Part shown: piece after piece, positions 45,803 to 54,445 of the stretch | How the letters are laid out: the number at the start of each line of letters is the position of its first letter | Numbering within the stretch: the first letter of the stretch is position 1 | NCBI GenBank assembly: GCA_965116595.1 | Contig: OZ220708.1 | Span: forward strand, 2,046,001 to 2,110,000 | Source of the DNA: G963663315 sp963668255 | GTDB taxonomy: Bacteria; Pseudomonadota; Gammaproteobacteria; Arenicellales; Poriferihabitantaceae | Direction: 5' to 3' | Length of the DNA stretch: 64,000 nucleotides | The notes under the pieces: model-generated | Database searches by the model: none | Told to the model about the DNA's origin: nothing | The model's input: the letters and a program-made list of their open reading frames with translations, nothing else | Position numbers and translations under genes: made by a program

Positions 45803-48223
45803 TTACCCCGGATTCCCGGGCGGTCTTTCCTGCGGCGCTTTTCTTTGCGCCGGTTTTTTCCGGGCAGCCTTTTTCCGGGCGATCTTTTTCCTGGATTTCT
45901 TTTTTACGGTGGTTTTCTTTCCGGTAATTTTCTTTTTGCCGGATGGCGGCTTCGCATTTTTCAGCAACTCGATGCAATCTTCAAGGCCGAGGGTATCCGG
46001 TTCGACGGCTTTCGGCACCCGCGCATTTTTACTGCCGTCGGTCACATACGGCCCATAACGGCCATTCAATACCTGTATGCCCTGTGCATTGAAATTCAGT
46101 ATCAAGCGCTTGGAGTCAATCTCCTTTTTCTCAGCGACGAGCTTGAGGACTGTCTCTTTATCAACAGTATAGGGATCATGGATACCGAGGGAGACATACT
46201 TGTCGCCATATTTGACATACGGCCCGAACCGGCCAATCGCGACCGTCAGTTTATCGCCTTCGGGTGATTCGCCCAATGATCTTGGCAGGTCGAACAGCGC
46301 CATGGCCTCCTCAAAGGTGATCGAATCCAGCTTTTGAGTGGTTCGCAGACTGGCGAATATTGGCTTTTCCTCATCATCACGGGTACCGATCTGTGCGTAT
46401 GCGCCATATCTTCCCATTCGAACCGACAGGGGTTTTCCGGATTTGGGGTCGACGCCGAGCGTTCGGGATTGAATGACTTCATCGCGGCTGACTGTTTTTT
46501 CCTTCTCCTCGATCTGCCTTGAAAAGGCATCCCAGAATTTTCTCATCAGGGGAATCCGCTGTTTTTCCCCTCTCGATATTTCATCCAGTTCATCTTCCAT
46601 TTTTGCGGTGAACTCATAGTCGACATACCGGGTGAAATGATTCGACAGAAATTGATTGACGATCTTGCCTATTTCGGTGGGTTGGAATCTGCGGTTTTCC
46701 AGTGTAACGTATTGCCGGTTTTGCAGTGTACTGATGATCGACGCATAGGTGGAAGGGCGGCCAATACCGTAGGCTTCCAGGGTTTTGACAAGCGACGCCT
46801 CGTTATAACGGGGGAGAGGCTCGGTGAAATGCTGCTCCGGGCGCACTGCCAGCAGAACGACTTCCATGCCCTCTTTGAGGTCCGGTAAAAATGCCTCTCC
46901 TTCGTCCTTGACGGGGCGGTCGTCGAAGCCTTCAAGATAAACGGACATGAACCCTGGAACCCGTATAGTCGAACCCGAAGACCGGAAGACGCCTGCATCT
47001 CCCGCAGTCAGGTCCACCGCAACGGTGTCGATGGTGGCATGGATCATCTGGCACGCCACCGTTCGCTTCCAGATCAGTTCGTACAGTCTGTATTGATCCT
47101 GACCAAGCCGGGATCTCAGTTGAGCGGGTGTTCGATTGACCGATACAGGCCGTATTGCTTCATGCGCTTCCTGGGCGTTTTTCGATTTGTTCCTGAACAT
47201 CCTGGGGCTTGGAGGAACCGCGGCAACCCCGTATTTCCCGGCAATGAAGGCCCTGATTTCGGCTACCGCCTGACCTGCAAGCACAACCGAATCCGTTCGC
47301 ATATAGGTAATAAGCCCTGCTGTACCCCGTCCGCTCCCGACACCTTCATACAGTTGCTGCGCGACCCGCATGGTTCGCTGCGTACCGAAGCCAAGCTTCC
47401 TGGAGGCCTCCTGCTGGAGGGTTGAAGTGGTAAACGGGGGCGCAGGATTACGTTTCTTTTGTCGTTTGGTGACTTTTGAAACCTGTAATTTGCCGTTGGC
47501 GGCCTGGCTGATCGTGGTGGTGGCTTCACTGGCCGCTGGTTCATCGGTGATCGAAAACTGTTTGAGCTTCTGGTTCCGGTAATGTGTCAGTTTGCCGGAA
47601 AATTTCTGGCCTGCGGTATCCATATCGGCCTCGATGGTCCAGTATTCCTGGCGAACGAATTGCTCGATTTCCGCCTCCCGTTCACAGATCATCCGAAGGG
47701 CAGGGCTTTGTACCCGGCCCGCGGACAGCCCCCTGCGCACCTTTTTCCATAACAGCGGCGAGAGGTTGAAGCCAACCAGATAATCAAGCGCGCGCCGGGC
47801 CTGCTGCGCTTCGATCAGGCTGGTGGAGATTTTCCTCGGATTGGCAACCGCTTTCTGGATTGCGGTGCGGGTAATCTCGTGAAACTCTACCCGGTAGACG
47901 GGTTTGTCTCCGATTGCTTTTCTTTCCTTGAGCAGTTCCACCAGGTGCCATGAAATAGCTTCGCCTTCACGGTCGGGGTCGGTCGCCAGATAAAGTGAAT
48001 CGGCCCTGGACATTTCCTTGATGATCAGATTGATGTGCGTCCTGTTGCGTTCGACGATTTCGTAATGCATCTCGAAATCATTGTCAGTGTTCACCGCTCC
48101 TTCTTTCGGCAGAAGGTCCCGGACATGACCGTAGGAAGCCAACGCCTTGAAGTCGTTGCCCAGGTATTTGGATATCGAGCGCGCCTTGGCCGGAGATTCG
48201 ACGATGATCAGGGCTTTGCCCAT
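45803..48223 (-). CDS. topA: DNA topoisomerase I
   Basis: 806 residues. The N-terminal TOPRIM domain begins ALIIVESPAKARSISKYLG, with DPDREGEAISWHL, and the catalytic tyrosine lies in AGLITYMRTDS. C-terminal Toprim repeat units (SGKPLSVRMGRYGAY, GRFGPYVKYGDKY, NGRYGPYVTDGSK) replace the zinc-finger modules of E. coli TopA, and the last 40 residues are a Lys/Arg-rich tail made of KKxxRKK-like repeats. It relaxes negative supercoils. smg and dprA lie upstream on the same strand in the usual smf-smg-topA order. Confidence 0.96.
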   Translation of the reverse strand: MGKALIIVESPAKARSISKYLGNDFKALASYGHVRDLLPKEGAVNTDNDFEMHYEIVERNRTHINLIIKEMSRADSLYLATDPDREGEAISWHLVELLKERKAIGDKPVYRVEFHEITRTAIQKAVANPRKISTSLIEAQQARRALDYLVGFNLSPLLWKKVRRGLSAGRVQSPALRMICEREAEIEQFVRQEYWTIEADMDTAGQKFSGKLTHYRNQKLKQFSITDEPAASEATTTISQAANGKLQVSKVTKRQKKRNPAPPFTTSTLQQEASRKLGFGTQRTMRVAQQLYEGVGSGRGTAGLITYMRTDSVVLAGQAVAEIRAFIAGKYGVAAVPPSPRMFRNKSKNAQEAHEAIRPVSVNRTPAQLRSRLGQDQYRLYELIWKRTVACQMIHATIDTVAVDLTAGDAGVFRSSGSTIRVPGFMSVYLEGFDDRPVKDEGEAFLPDLKEGMEVVLLAVRPEQHFTEPLPRYNEASLVKTLEAYGIGRPSTYASIISTLQNRQYVTLENRRFQPTEIGKIVNQFLSNHFTRYVDYEFTAKMEDELDEISRGEKQRIPLMRKFWDAFSRQIEEKEKTVSRDEVIQSRTLGVDPKSGKPLSVRMGRYGAYAQIGTRDDEEKPIFASLRTTQKLDSITFEEAMALFDLPRSLGESPEGDKLTVAIGRFGPYVKYGDKYVSLGIHDPYTVDKETVLKLVAEKKEIDSKRLILNFNAQGIQVLNGRYGPYVTDGSKNARVPKAVEPDTLGLEDCIELLKNAKPPSGKKKITGKKTTVKKKSRKKIARKKAARKKPAQRKAPQERPPGNPG

Positions 48224-48264
48224 TTGTTATTTATTATTCGTGTGTCTTTGCACTCGGACGGGTT

Positions 48265-48747
48265 CTAGTGAGCAAAACTCTGCAATCCGTCAAGAACCAG
48301 CGATTCGGTCAATTCATTGACCCCGCCTCCTTCCATACAGCTGTCCAGGACCAGCAGTGTTACCCATCTGACATGATCCGGTTCGATGTCCTCGTATTCA
48401 AGCGCCATCAGTTGATCGATCACCATCTCTCTTGAAATTTTATTGAGTACGCCGCATTGCTCCAGTTTCAGAAGTAATCCCCGCGCCTCGGTATCAATAT
48501 GCGTCAGTTCGAACGCGGAGTAGTGTCGAACTGCCACCGGATTCATGTCAAGCTGGTCTGTCGGATATTTTTCACAAAGCGCAGCAAGATTTTCCAGCCA
48601 GTCGAAAGCCAGATCGATGGAGGCATGGTCGAACCCGGCCTGGCTCAATTCAGACATCAGGGTTTCATGATCGAGCCCGGCGTCATCATCCTCGAATATG
48701 GCGCTTTCGTACAGGTAGATCAAAACATCCAGAACATTTTCTTTCAT
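48265..48747 (-). CDS. smg: Smg family protein (DUF494)
   Basis: 160 residues, matching the normal Smg length. The start MKENVLDVLIYLYESA and the end RWVTLLVLDSCMEGG are typical, with an acidic middle. Function is not established. It sits between dprA (36 bases upstream) and topA (41 bases downstream), the conserved smf-smg-topA order. Confidence 0.92.
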   Translation of the reverse strand: MKENVLDVLIYLYESAIFEDDDAGLDHETLMSELSQAGFDHASIDLAFDWLENLAALCEKYPTDQLDMNPVAVRHYSAFELTHIDTEARGLLLKLEQCGVLNKISREMVIDQLMALEYEDIEPDHVRWVTLLVLDSCMEGGGVNELTESLVLDGLQSFAH

Positions 48748-48783
48748 TATGAAACGGACCTGTTAATTTATTGTAGTTTGTTG

Positions 48784-49887
48784 TCATGGGGGCAATCGCT
48801 GATAACTGCCGTTGGTTTCGACAATCAACCCCTGTAGCTCCAAGTCAATCAGAATGGATGAAACCTGTTCCGCAGTCAACCCACTTTGTTGAATTATCTG
48901 TTCCATCGAAACGGGAGCGTAGTCTATCAGGTTATACAGCGGATTTTTATCTTCATTTGTTTTTGCGGGAAGTCCGGTTTCATTTTTGTTGCCCGATGGC
49001 AGGTTGTCGAAGTGTTTCAGTTCATCCATGATATCGTCAATCGATTCGACCAGCTTGGCGCCCTGCTTGATCAGGAAATGGCAGCCGCGGCTGGTCACGG
49101 TATGAATGGAGCCCGGTATGGCGAACACTTCACGACCCTGCTCTGCCGCCAGCCTTGCTGTGATCAGGCTGCCGCTGCGAACGCCTGCTTCCACAACCAG
49201 GGTTCCCTGTGACAAACCACTGATAATCCGGTTTCTCTGGGGGAAGTTGGCTGGCAAGGGTGGGGTGCCGGGAGGAAATTCAGTCACTATTACGCCTTTT
49301 TCCGCAATCTCGTGGTACAGATTCCGGTTTGCTTTCGGGTATATACGGTCGACCCCGGTGCCGATGACTCCAACCGTATGCCCGTTTCTGGAAAGACATC
49401 CCTGATGGGCATTGCTGTCAATGCCTGCAGCCAGACCACTGGTGATGGTCAGACCCATACTCGCAAGTTCTGCGGAGAAGGCAAAGGCTGTTCTTTTTCC
49501 GGAAGGGCTGGCATTGCGGCTGCCGACCACTGCAATTTGTGGATTTTGCAACAGTTCGATATGGCCTTTGACGAACAGGCCGAGGGGGGCGGAAGGAATT
49601 TCATTGACCATCGCAGGGAAACGGGAATCATTGAATCCGATATATTTGCATTGCAGCGACGCCAGCGCTTCAAGATCACCTTCGATGACCCGGGCGCTGA
49701 CATGTTCGGTTTGATCAAGGATACCGGCAATTTCGGATCTCGTATTTATTCCGGCCCGGCTCAGGGCCTGTTCGCTGGCGTTGAAAACAGCCGCAGGCGT
49801 ACCGAACAGTTCTATCAATGCCCGCTTCCGGGCAAGAGAAACGGATTTCAGGTAGATCAGTTTCAGCCAATCCTTTAACATGGTCAA
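48784..49887 (-). CDS. dprA: DNA-processing protein DprA (Smf)
   Basis: 367 residues. An N-terminal helix-hairpin-helix-like region is followed by the Rossmann fold with VVGSRNASPSGKRTA, SGLAAGIDSNAHQGCL, GVIGTGVDRIYP, FPPGTPP and FPQRNRIISGLS, all conserved in DprA. A C-terminal winged helix (YAPVSMEQIIQQSGLTAEQV) completes it. DprA loads RecA on incoming single-stranded DNA in transformation. The position before smg-topA is conserved in gammaproteobacteria. Confidence 0.95.
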   Translation of the reverse strand: MTMLKDWLKLIYLKSVSLARKRALIELFGTPAAVFNASEQALSRAGINTRSEIAGILDQTEHVSARVIEGDLEALASLQCKYIGFNDSRFPAMVNEIPSAPLGLFVKGHIELLQNPQIAVVGSRNASPSGKRTAFAFSAELASMGLTITSGLAAGIDSNAHQGCLSRNGHTVGVIGTGVDRIYPKANRNLYHEIAEKGVIVTEFPPGTPPLPANFPQRNRIISGLSQGTLVVEAGVRSGSLITARLAAEQGREVFAIPGSIHTVTSRGCHFLIKQGAKLVESIDDIMDELKHFDNLPSGNKNETGLPAKTNEDKNPLYNLIDYAPVSMEQIIQQSGLTAEQVSSILIDLELQGLIVETNGSYQRLPP

Positions 49888-50036
49888 GCTCCCTGGTATT
49901 TGGTTTCAGATTAGCACAACACTGGAAATATTCAACGGGAAAATTCAGCCGCCGAACATCAAAAACCAATGGCAAACGCGGGTTCATACGCATATACTAC
50001 ACCTCCTGACGAATTCGCCAAGCCCCATATTCCAAC

Positions 50037-50627
50037 ATGACTGACCGAACTGCCCGGGTCACCCGCACCACCAGGGAAACCGAGATTAGTGTCAACCTCA
50101 ACCTTGATGGCACGGGGAGGGCGCAATTTGATACCGGGATTCCATTTCTCGAACATATGCTGGAGCAGGTCGCACGCCATGGTGTGGTGGATCTTGAAAT
50201 CACCGCCCGCGGCGATTTGCATATCGACGATCATCATACGGTGGAAGATATCGGTATCACCCTTGGACAGGCGATTGCCCAGGCGCTTGGAGACAAAAAG
50301 GGCATCTCGCGTTATGGATACTCCTACGTTCCACTGGACGAGGCCTTAAGCCGGGTGGTTATTGATTTTTCCGGCAGGCCCCTGCTTGTCAGCCACGTTA
50401 ATTATCCAGACCGGAACATAGGCAGGTTTTCCACCGCCTTGATCCATGAATTCTTTCAGGGATTCTGCAATCATGCACCGGCAACCCTGCACATGGACAA
50501 TCTTCGCGGCGAAAACTCGCATCACATCGCTGAAACACTTTATAAGGCATTTGGCCGTGCGCTGCGCAGTGCGGTTGCCCATGATCTCCGGGTGACGGAT
50601 GTCCCTTCGACCAAAGGAGTGCTGTAG
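50037..50627 (+). CDS. hisB: Imidazoleglycerol-phosphate dehydratase
   Basis: 196 residues, a stand-alone HisB without the phosphatase half found in E. coli. Metal-binding motifs are GIPFLEHMLEQVARHG, HIDDHHTVEDIGI and ENSHHIAETLYKAFGRAL. It catalyses the sixth step of histidine synthesis. It heads the compact hisBHAFI operon; the ATG is 150 bases from the divergent dprA start. Confidence 0.97.
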   Translation: MTDRTARVTRTTRETEISVNLNLDGTGRAQFDTGIPFLEHMLEQVARHGVVDLEITARGDLHIDDHHTVEDIGITLGQAIAQALGDKKGISRYGYSYVPLDEALSRVVIDFSGRPLLVSHVNYPDRNIGRFSTALIHEFFQGFCNHAPATLHMDNLRGENSHHIAETLYKAFGRALRSAVAHDLRVTDVPSTKGVL

Positions 50628-50657
50628 GCCGGGTTCCGGATTCGTCACCACGCTGCT

Positions 50658-51314
50658 ATGAACAAGATAGTCATCGTTGATCTCGGTACCGGCAACCTGA
50701 GATCGGTCAGCAAGGCGGTTGACTTTGTCAGCTCCGGCCATGACGTCACTGTAACCGCGAGCCCTGAAGAGATTGCTGCTGCCGATTATCTGATCCTGCC
50801 CGGACAAGGGGCGATCGGCACCTGGATCCGGCAAATCAACAGTGACCCGGTACTGGAGCATACAGTCAGAAAGCGTCTGGGGGAGGGTCCGGTGCTGGGC
50901 ATTTGCCTGGGGTTGCAGGCGCTCTACGACACCAGCGAAGAAAACCAGGGTACCCGTGGACTGGACATCCTCAAAGGAAGGGTCAAGCATTTTTCAAGCC
51001 ACGGGCGGCACCAATCGACTCGGCAAACAGGGCGGTTGAAAATTCCTCACATGGGATGGAACAATGTCTCAATCATCAATAACCATCCACTCTGGCATGG
51101 CATCGAAGATGGCGAGCGTTTTTATTTCGTTCACAGTTACTATGTGGAGAGCGATGACCTGACCCAGGTGGCCGGTGAATGCAGGTATGGAAACCGTTTC
51201 ACGGCAGCGGCTGCTTATAAAAATCTGTTCGCAACCCAGTTTCATCCTGAAAAGAGCCAGCGGGCCGGATTGAAACTTCTCAAAAACTTCCTGAACTGGA
51301 ATGGAGCCTTTTAG
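50658..51314 (+). CDS. hisH: Imidazole glycerol phosphate synthase, glutaminase subunit
   Basis: 218 residues. The class I glutaminase triad appears in LGICLGLQALYD (nucleophile Cys) and in FHPEKSQRAGL (His and Glu). The start IVIVDLGTGNLRSV is typical. It supplies ammonia to HisF, encoded two genes later. A ten-residue segment with HGRHQST lies between the triad motifs and is slightly unusual but short. Confidence 0.96.
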   Translation: MNKIVIVDLGTGNLRSVSKAVDFVSSGHDVTVTASPEEIAAADYLILPGQGAIGTWIRQINSDPVLEHTVRKRLGEGPVLGICLGLQALYDTSEENQGTRGLDILKGRVKHFSSHGRHQSTRQTGRLKIPHMGWNNVSIINNHPLWHGIEDGERFYFVHSYYVESDDLTQVAGECRYGNRFTAAAAYKNLFATQFHPEKSQRAGLKLLKNFLNWNGAF

Positions 51315-51316
51315 TC

Positions 51317-52072
51317 ATGCTGTTGATCCCGGCAATTGATATCAAGGATGGCAAATGTGTGCGACTGCGCCAGGGAGACATGAATCAATCCACCATATTT
51401 TCTGATGATCCGGTCGCGATGGCGTCCCGGTGGGTCGATGAGGGCGCGAGGCGAATACATATCGTTGACCTTGATGGAGCCATGGCAGGAGAGCCTGTGA
51501 ATGCAGATGTAATCAACATGATCGCAGAAAATCACCCGGATATTCCGGTTCAGGTGGGTGGCGGCATTCGCAATGAAGATACGGTCGAGGTTTACATTCA
51601 GGCTGGAGTCCGCTATGTCATTATTGGAACCCAGGCGATAAGGGAACCCCATTTGATCAGTGATTTATGTGCAGAGTTTCCTACTCACGTGATTGTCGGC
51701 CTCGATGCCAGGGATGGAAAAATTGCGATTGAAGGATGGTCCAGGTTGTCCAGGCATGATGCGACAGATATGGCCCGGCGTTTTGACAACGATGGCGTGG
51801 AAGCGATTATCTATACCGACATTGCCAGAGATGGAATGATGCAGGGGGTGAATATCGAAGCCACGGTGAAGCTGGCTCAAGCTGTCAATATCCCGGTTAT
51901 CGCCTCGGGAGGAATCCACAATATCGAGAATGTCAAAAAACTGGCCGCGGCCTCCGGTTCAGGTATTGTAGGAGCCATTACCGGCCGGGCGATTTACGAG
52001 GGCACGCTTGATTTTGCCCAAGGGCAGAAAGTGGCGGATGAGTTTTCTGTAGAAGGCAGCTATGGCCTGTAA
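51317..52072 (+). CDS. hisA: ProFAR isomerase HisA
   Basis: 251 residues, a TIM-barrel protein. The start LLIPAIDIKDGKCVRLRQGD and the phosphate-binding GGGIRNEDTVE and VIASGGIHNIENVK are standard, with catalytic Asp in IDIKDG and in YTDIARDGMM. It starts 2 bases after the hisH stop. It isomerises ProFAR to PRFAR. Confidence 0.97.
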   Translation: MLLIPAIDIKDGKCVRLRQGDMNQSTIFSDDPVAMASRWVDEGARRIHIVDLDGAMAGEPVNADVINMIAENHPDIPVQVGGGIRNEDTVEVYIQAGVRYVIIGTQAIREPHLISDLCAEFPTHVIVGLDARDGKIAIEGWSRLSRHDATDMARRFDNDGVEAIIYTDIARDGMMQGVNIEATVKLAQAVNIPVIASGGIHNIENVKKLAAASGSGIVGAITGRAIYEGTLDFAQGQKVADEFSVEGSYGL

Positions 52073-52087
52073 TCAAGGTTCAGGTGA

Positions 52088-52852
52088 ATGGCTTTAGCCA
52101 AACGCATCATCCCTTGTCTGGATATCGATAATGGGCGGGTTGTGAAAGGCATCCGGTTTGTCGATATCCGGGATGCCGGGGATCCGGTGGAAGTGGCCTG
52201 CAGGTATGATCAACAAGGCGCCGACGAAATCACCTTCCTCGACATTACCGCAAGCTCCGATGACCGGGAAACCATTTTGCATGTGGTTGAACAAGTGGCC
52301 AGCCAGGTTTTTATTCCTCTCACGGTGGGTGGCGGGATTCGCACGCTTGAAGATATACGCCGGATATTGAATGCTGGCGCTGACAAGGTTTCGGTCAATA
52401 CCACAGCGGTCAGGAACCCGGATTTCATCAGGCAGGCCAGTGACCATTTCGGCAACCAGTGCATTGTTGTGGCGATTGATGCAAAGCGGGTTCCAGGGCG
52501 CCCGAACTGGGAGATTTATACCCATGGCGGCCGCAATCCCACCGGGTTTGATGCGATTGAATGGTCGCAAAAAATGGTCCGGTACGGCGCCGGAGAATTG
52601 CTGGTTACCAGCATGGACAGGGATGGTACAAAGAACGGATTCGATATTGATCTGATGAGGAAGATTACGGATGGCGTTTCAGTCCCTGTGATTGCTTCAG
52701 GGGGAGTGGGAAACCTGGATCATCTTGCCGACGGAGTGCTGGAAGGCGGCGCTGATGCAGTGCTTGCCGCGAGCATATTTCATTATGGTGAATACACGGT
52801 TGAACAGGCCAAGATGCACATGTCGGGCAGGGGTATCGAGGTCAGATTGTAG
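52088..52852 (+). CDS. hisF: Imidazole glycerol phosphate synthase, cyclase subunit HisF
   Basis: 254 residues. The start MALAKRIIPCLDIDNGRVVKG (Asp of the catalytic pair in LDIDNG) and TSMDRDGTKNGFD (second Asp) are intact, as are the two phosphate loops VGGGIRTLEDI and ASGGVGNLDHL. It makes IGP and AICAR from PRFAR and the ammonia from HisH. It lies 15 bases after hisA. Confidence 0.98.
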   Translation: MALAKRIIPCLDIDNGRVVKGIRFVDIRDAGDPVEVACRYDQQGADEITFLDITASSDDRETILHVVEQVASQVFIPLTVGGGIRTLEDIRRILNAGADKVSVNTTAVRNPDFIRQASDHFGNQCIVVAIDAKRVPGRPNWEIYTHGGRNPTGFDAIEWSQKMVRYGAGELLVTSMDRDGTKNGFDIDLMRKITDGVSVPVIASGGVGNLDHLADGVLEGGADAVLAASIFHYGEYTVEQAKMHMSGRGIEVRL

Positions 52853-52879
52853 CGGTGATATGACAGATAAAGGTAATTG

Positions 52880-53284
52880 ATGAACTCAGTTTTGGATCAA
52901 ATCAAGTGGAATCAGGCCGGACTGGTACCGGCTATCGCCCAGGAACATGATACCGGAAAAGTATTGATGGTGGCCTGGATGAATCGTCAGGCGTTGCAGG
53001 CGACACTGGCTGAGGGCAGGGCGGTTTACTTCTCCAGGTCCAGGCAAAAGCTGTGGAGAAAAGGGGAAGAATCCGGCCATGTCCAGCAATTGAAAGAAAT
53101 CCGGATTGATTGTGATGCGGATGTGGTGTTGATGCAGGTCGAGCAAATCGGTGGCATTGCCTGTCATACCGGACGCCACAACTGCTTCTACAGACGCTAC
53201 CAGGATGGAAAATGGATTGACATTGACCCGGTATTGAAGGACCCTGCAAAAATATATAGTTCAGTCGACCAGCGCCCCCGCTGA
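52880..53284 (+). CDS. hisI: Phosphoribosyl-AMP cyclohydrolase
   Basis: 134 residues from ATG 52880 (a TTG at 52877 is not needed). It is a stand-alone PRA-CH domain: VAWMNRQALQATL, AVYFSRSRQKLWRKGEESGH and the metal site IRIDCDADVVLMQV, with GGIACHTGRHNCFYR at the end. It opens the purine ring of PR-AMP, the third step. The PR-ATP pyrophosphohydrolase (hisE), which often follows hisI before tatA, is not present here. Confidence 0.96.
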   Translation: MNSVLDQIKWNQAGLVPAIAQEHDTGKVLMVAWMNRQALQATLAEGRAVYFSRSRQKLWRKGEESGHVQQLKEIRIDCDADVVLMQVEQIGGIACHTGRHNCFYRRYQDGKWIDIDPVLKDPAKIYSSVDQRPR

Positions 53285-53385
53285 AAAAAGCGATCGTGCA
53301 AATTGGGTTTCCCCCGGAATCAGTGTATTATCGGGTTTGATAAGTATTTAATAGTTGAATATGGCCGGATCAAACCCATATTCAG

Positions 53386-53409
53386 GTCACATGTCTAGTC
53401 ACATGTCTA
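53386..53409 (+). repeat. Two direct copies of a 12-mer before tatA
   Basis: GTCACATGTCTA occurs at 53386-53397 and again at 53398-53409, each with the palindrome ACATGT. They lie about 45 bases before tatA and may be an operator or a simple duplication. The rest of 53285-53454 shows no gene. Confidence 0.6.
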
Positions 53410-53454
53410 CGTGAATCAGTCACAAAAATTAATTAACCTGCGTGGAGAGTTATT

Positions 53455-53724
53455 ATGGGTATTGGTGGAATCAGTCCAGTTCAGTTGATCATCATTCTGG
53501 TGATCGTTTTATTAATTTTCGGTACTAAAAAGTTAAGGAATCTCGGTGGTGATCTCGGTGGTGCGATCAAGGGATTTAAAAAGGCGGTAAAGGAAGAAAG
53601 CTCTGACCCGGAATCTGACCCGGAATCTGACCCGGAGTCTGACCAGCTTGAAGTGTCCATCGCCGAAGCCGTGGAGGATGAACCTGTCGCCCAGGAAGCG
53701 GAAGCCGAAGTAAAGAAATCCTGA
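53455..53724 (+). CDS. tatA: Sec-independent translocase subunit TatA
   Basis: 89 residues. One N-terminal membrane helix (ISPVQLIIILVIVLLIFG) is followed by the hinge FGTKKLRNLGGDLGGAIKGFKKAVKEE, as in all TatA. The acidic tail carries a 12-base tandem repeat (SDPE, 53602-53643). GGAG precedes the ATG. TatA oligomers form the folded-protein conduit. It starts the tatABC cluster after the his operon. Confidence 0.96.
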   Translation: MGIGGISPVQLIIILVIVLLIFGTKKLRNLGGDLGGAIKGFKKAVKEESSDPESDPESDPESDQLEVSIAEAVEDEPVAQEAEAEVKKS

Positions 53725-53767
53725 CTTTAATCCAATCCCCGAAATCTGATGCAATCCCCGATATCTG

Positions 53768-54445
53768 ATGTTTGATATTGGATTCTGGGAGATGGCGTTT
53801 ATTGGCGTCGTTGCCCTGGTTGTGATCGGACCTGAAAAACTGCCCGGGGTGGCTCGCACCGTAGGACATTTGGTGGGTAAGGGCCGCCGTATGCTGAACG
53901 AAGCCAAGTCCGACATCAGAAGGGAGATCAGGGAACATGATCTACAAGACCTGAAAGATCTGAAACAGGAGTTGGGTTCGGTGACGAGTGATATCAAGAA
54001 AGTGACCGACAATCGGGATGTGCTCGGGGTCAAGAAAGCGGGTGATGAATTCAGGAAATCCGTCGATGACGTTGCAGCCGACCTGAAAGGGGCAGGCGCA
54101 GAAATCGAGGCAGCGGGGAAAGCGACCGGGAAGAAAACGGCAAAGAAGGCAGCAGCGAAGAAAACAGCGGCAAAGAAGGCAGCGGCGAAAGAAGGCAGCG
54201 GTCAAAAAGACCACGGCAAAGAAAACAACAGCCAGGAAAGCAACTGTAAAGAAAGCTCTGTCGAAAAAGCCAGCGACCAGAAAGGCGGCAGCCAGGAAAA
54301 CAGCGTCCAAAAAAGCACCGGTAAGGAAGAAACCGGCAGGTTCGGTAAAGACAATGGCAGAGGAGGATACCACGGCCGGGACGGCAAACACAGAATCAGT
54401 CCAGCCTTCAACCAGCGGATAAATACAGGCGATGGCGGATACTGA
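53768..54445 (+). CDS. tatB: Sec-independent translocase subunit TatB, with a frameshifted tail
   Basis: 225 residues in the open frame. The conserved part is intact: FDIGFWEMAFIGVVALVVIGPEKLPGVARTVGHLVG, quoted here as the membrane helix (about 4-21) and the GPEKLP hinge, then an amphipathic helix (REIREHDLQDLKDLKQEL). From about residue 118 the tail is KKTAKKAAAKK-like repeats. After about codon 141 (54188) the open frame turns to an unlikely Ser/Asn/Gln-rich sequence, while the frame one base later continues the KKAA-type repeat to TAA 54420-54422, ten bases before tatC. A one-base insertion in the repeat (GCGGCAAAG versus GCGGCGAAAG) explains this. The active helix and hinge are upstream of the shift, so function may survive. 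Confidence 0.93.
   Translation: MFDIGFWEMAFIGVVALVVIGPEKLPGVARTVGHLVGKGRRMLNEAKSDIRREIREHDLQDLKDLKQELGSVTSDIKKVTDNRDVLGVKKAGDEFRKSVDDVAADLKGAGAEIEAAGKATGKKTAKKAAAKKTAAKKAAAKEGSGQKDHGKENNSQESNCKESSVEKASDQKGGSQENSVQKSTGKEETGRFGKDNGRGGYHGRDGKHRISPAFNQRINTGDGGY

Noticed and set aside
46246..46530. Minus-strand frame within topA
   Set aside because: Shadow of the topA frame in another phase.
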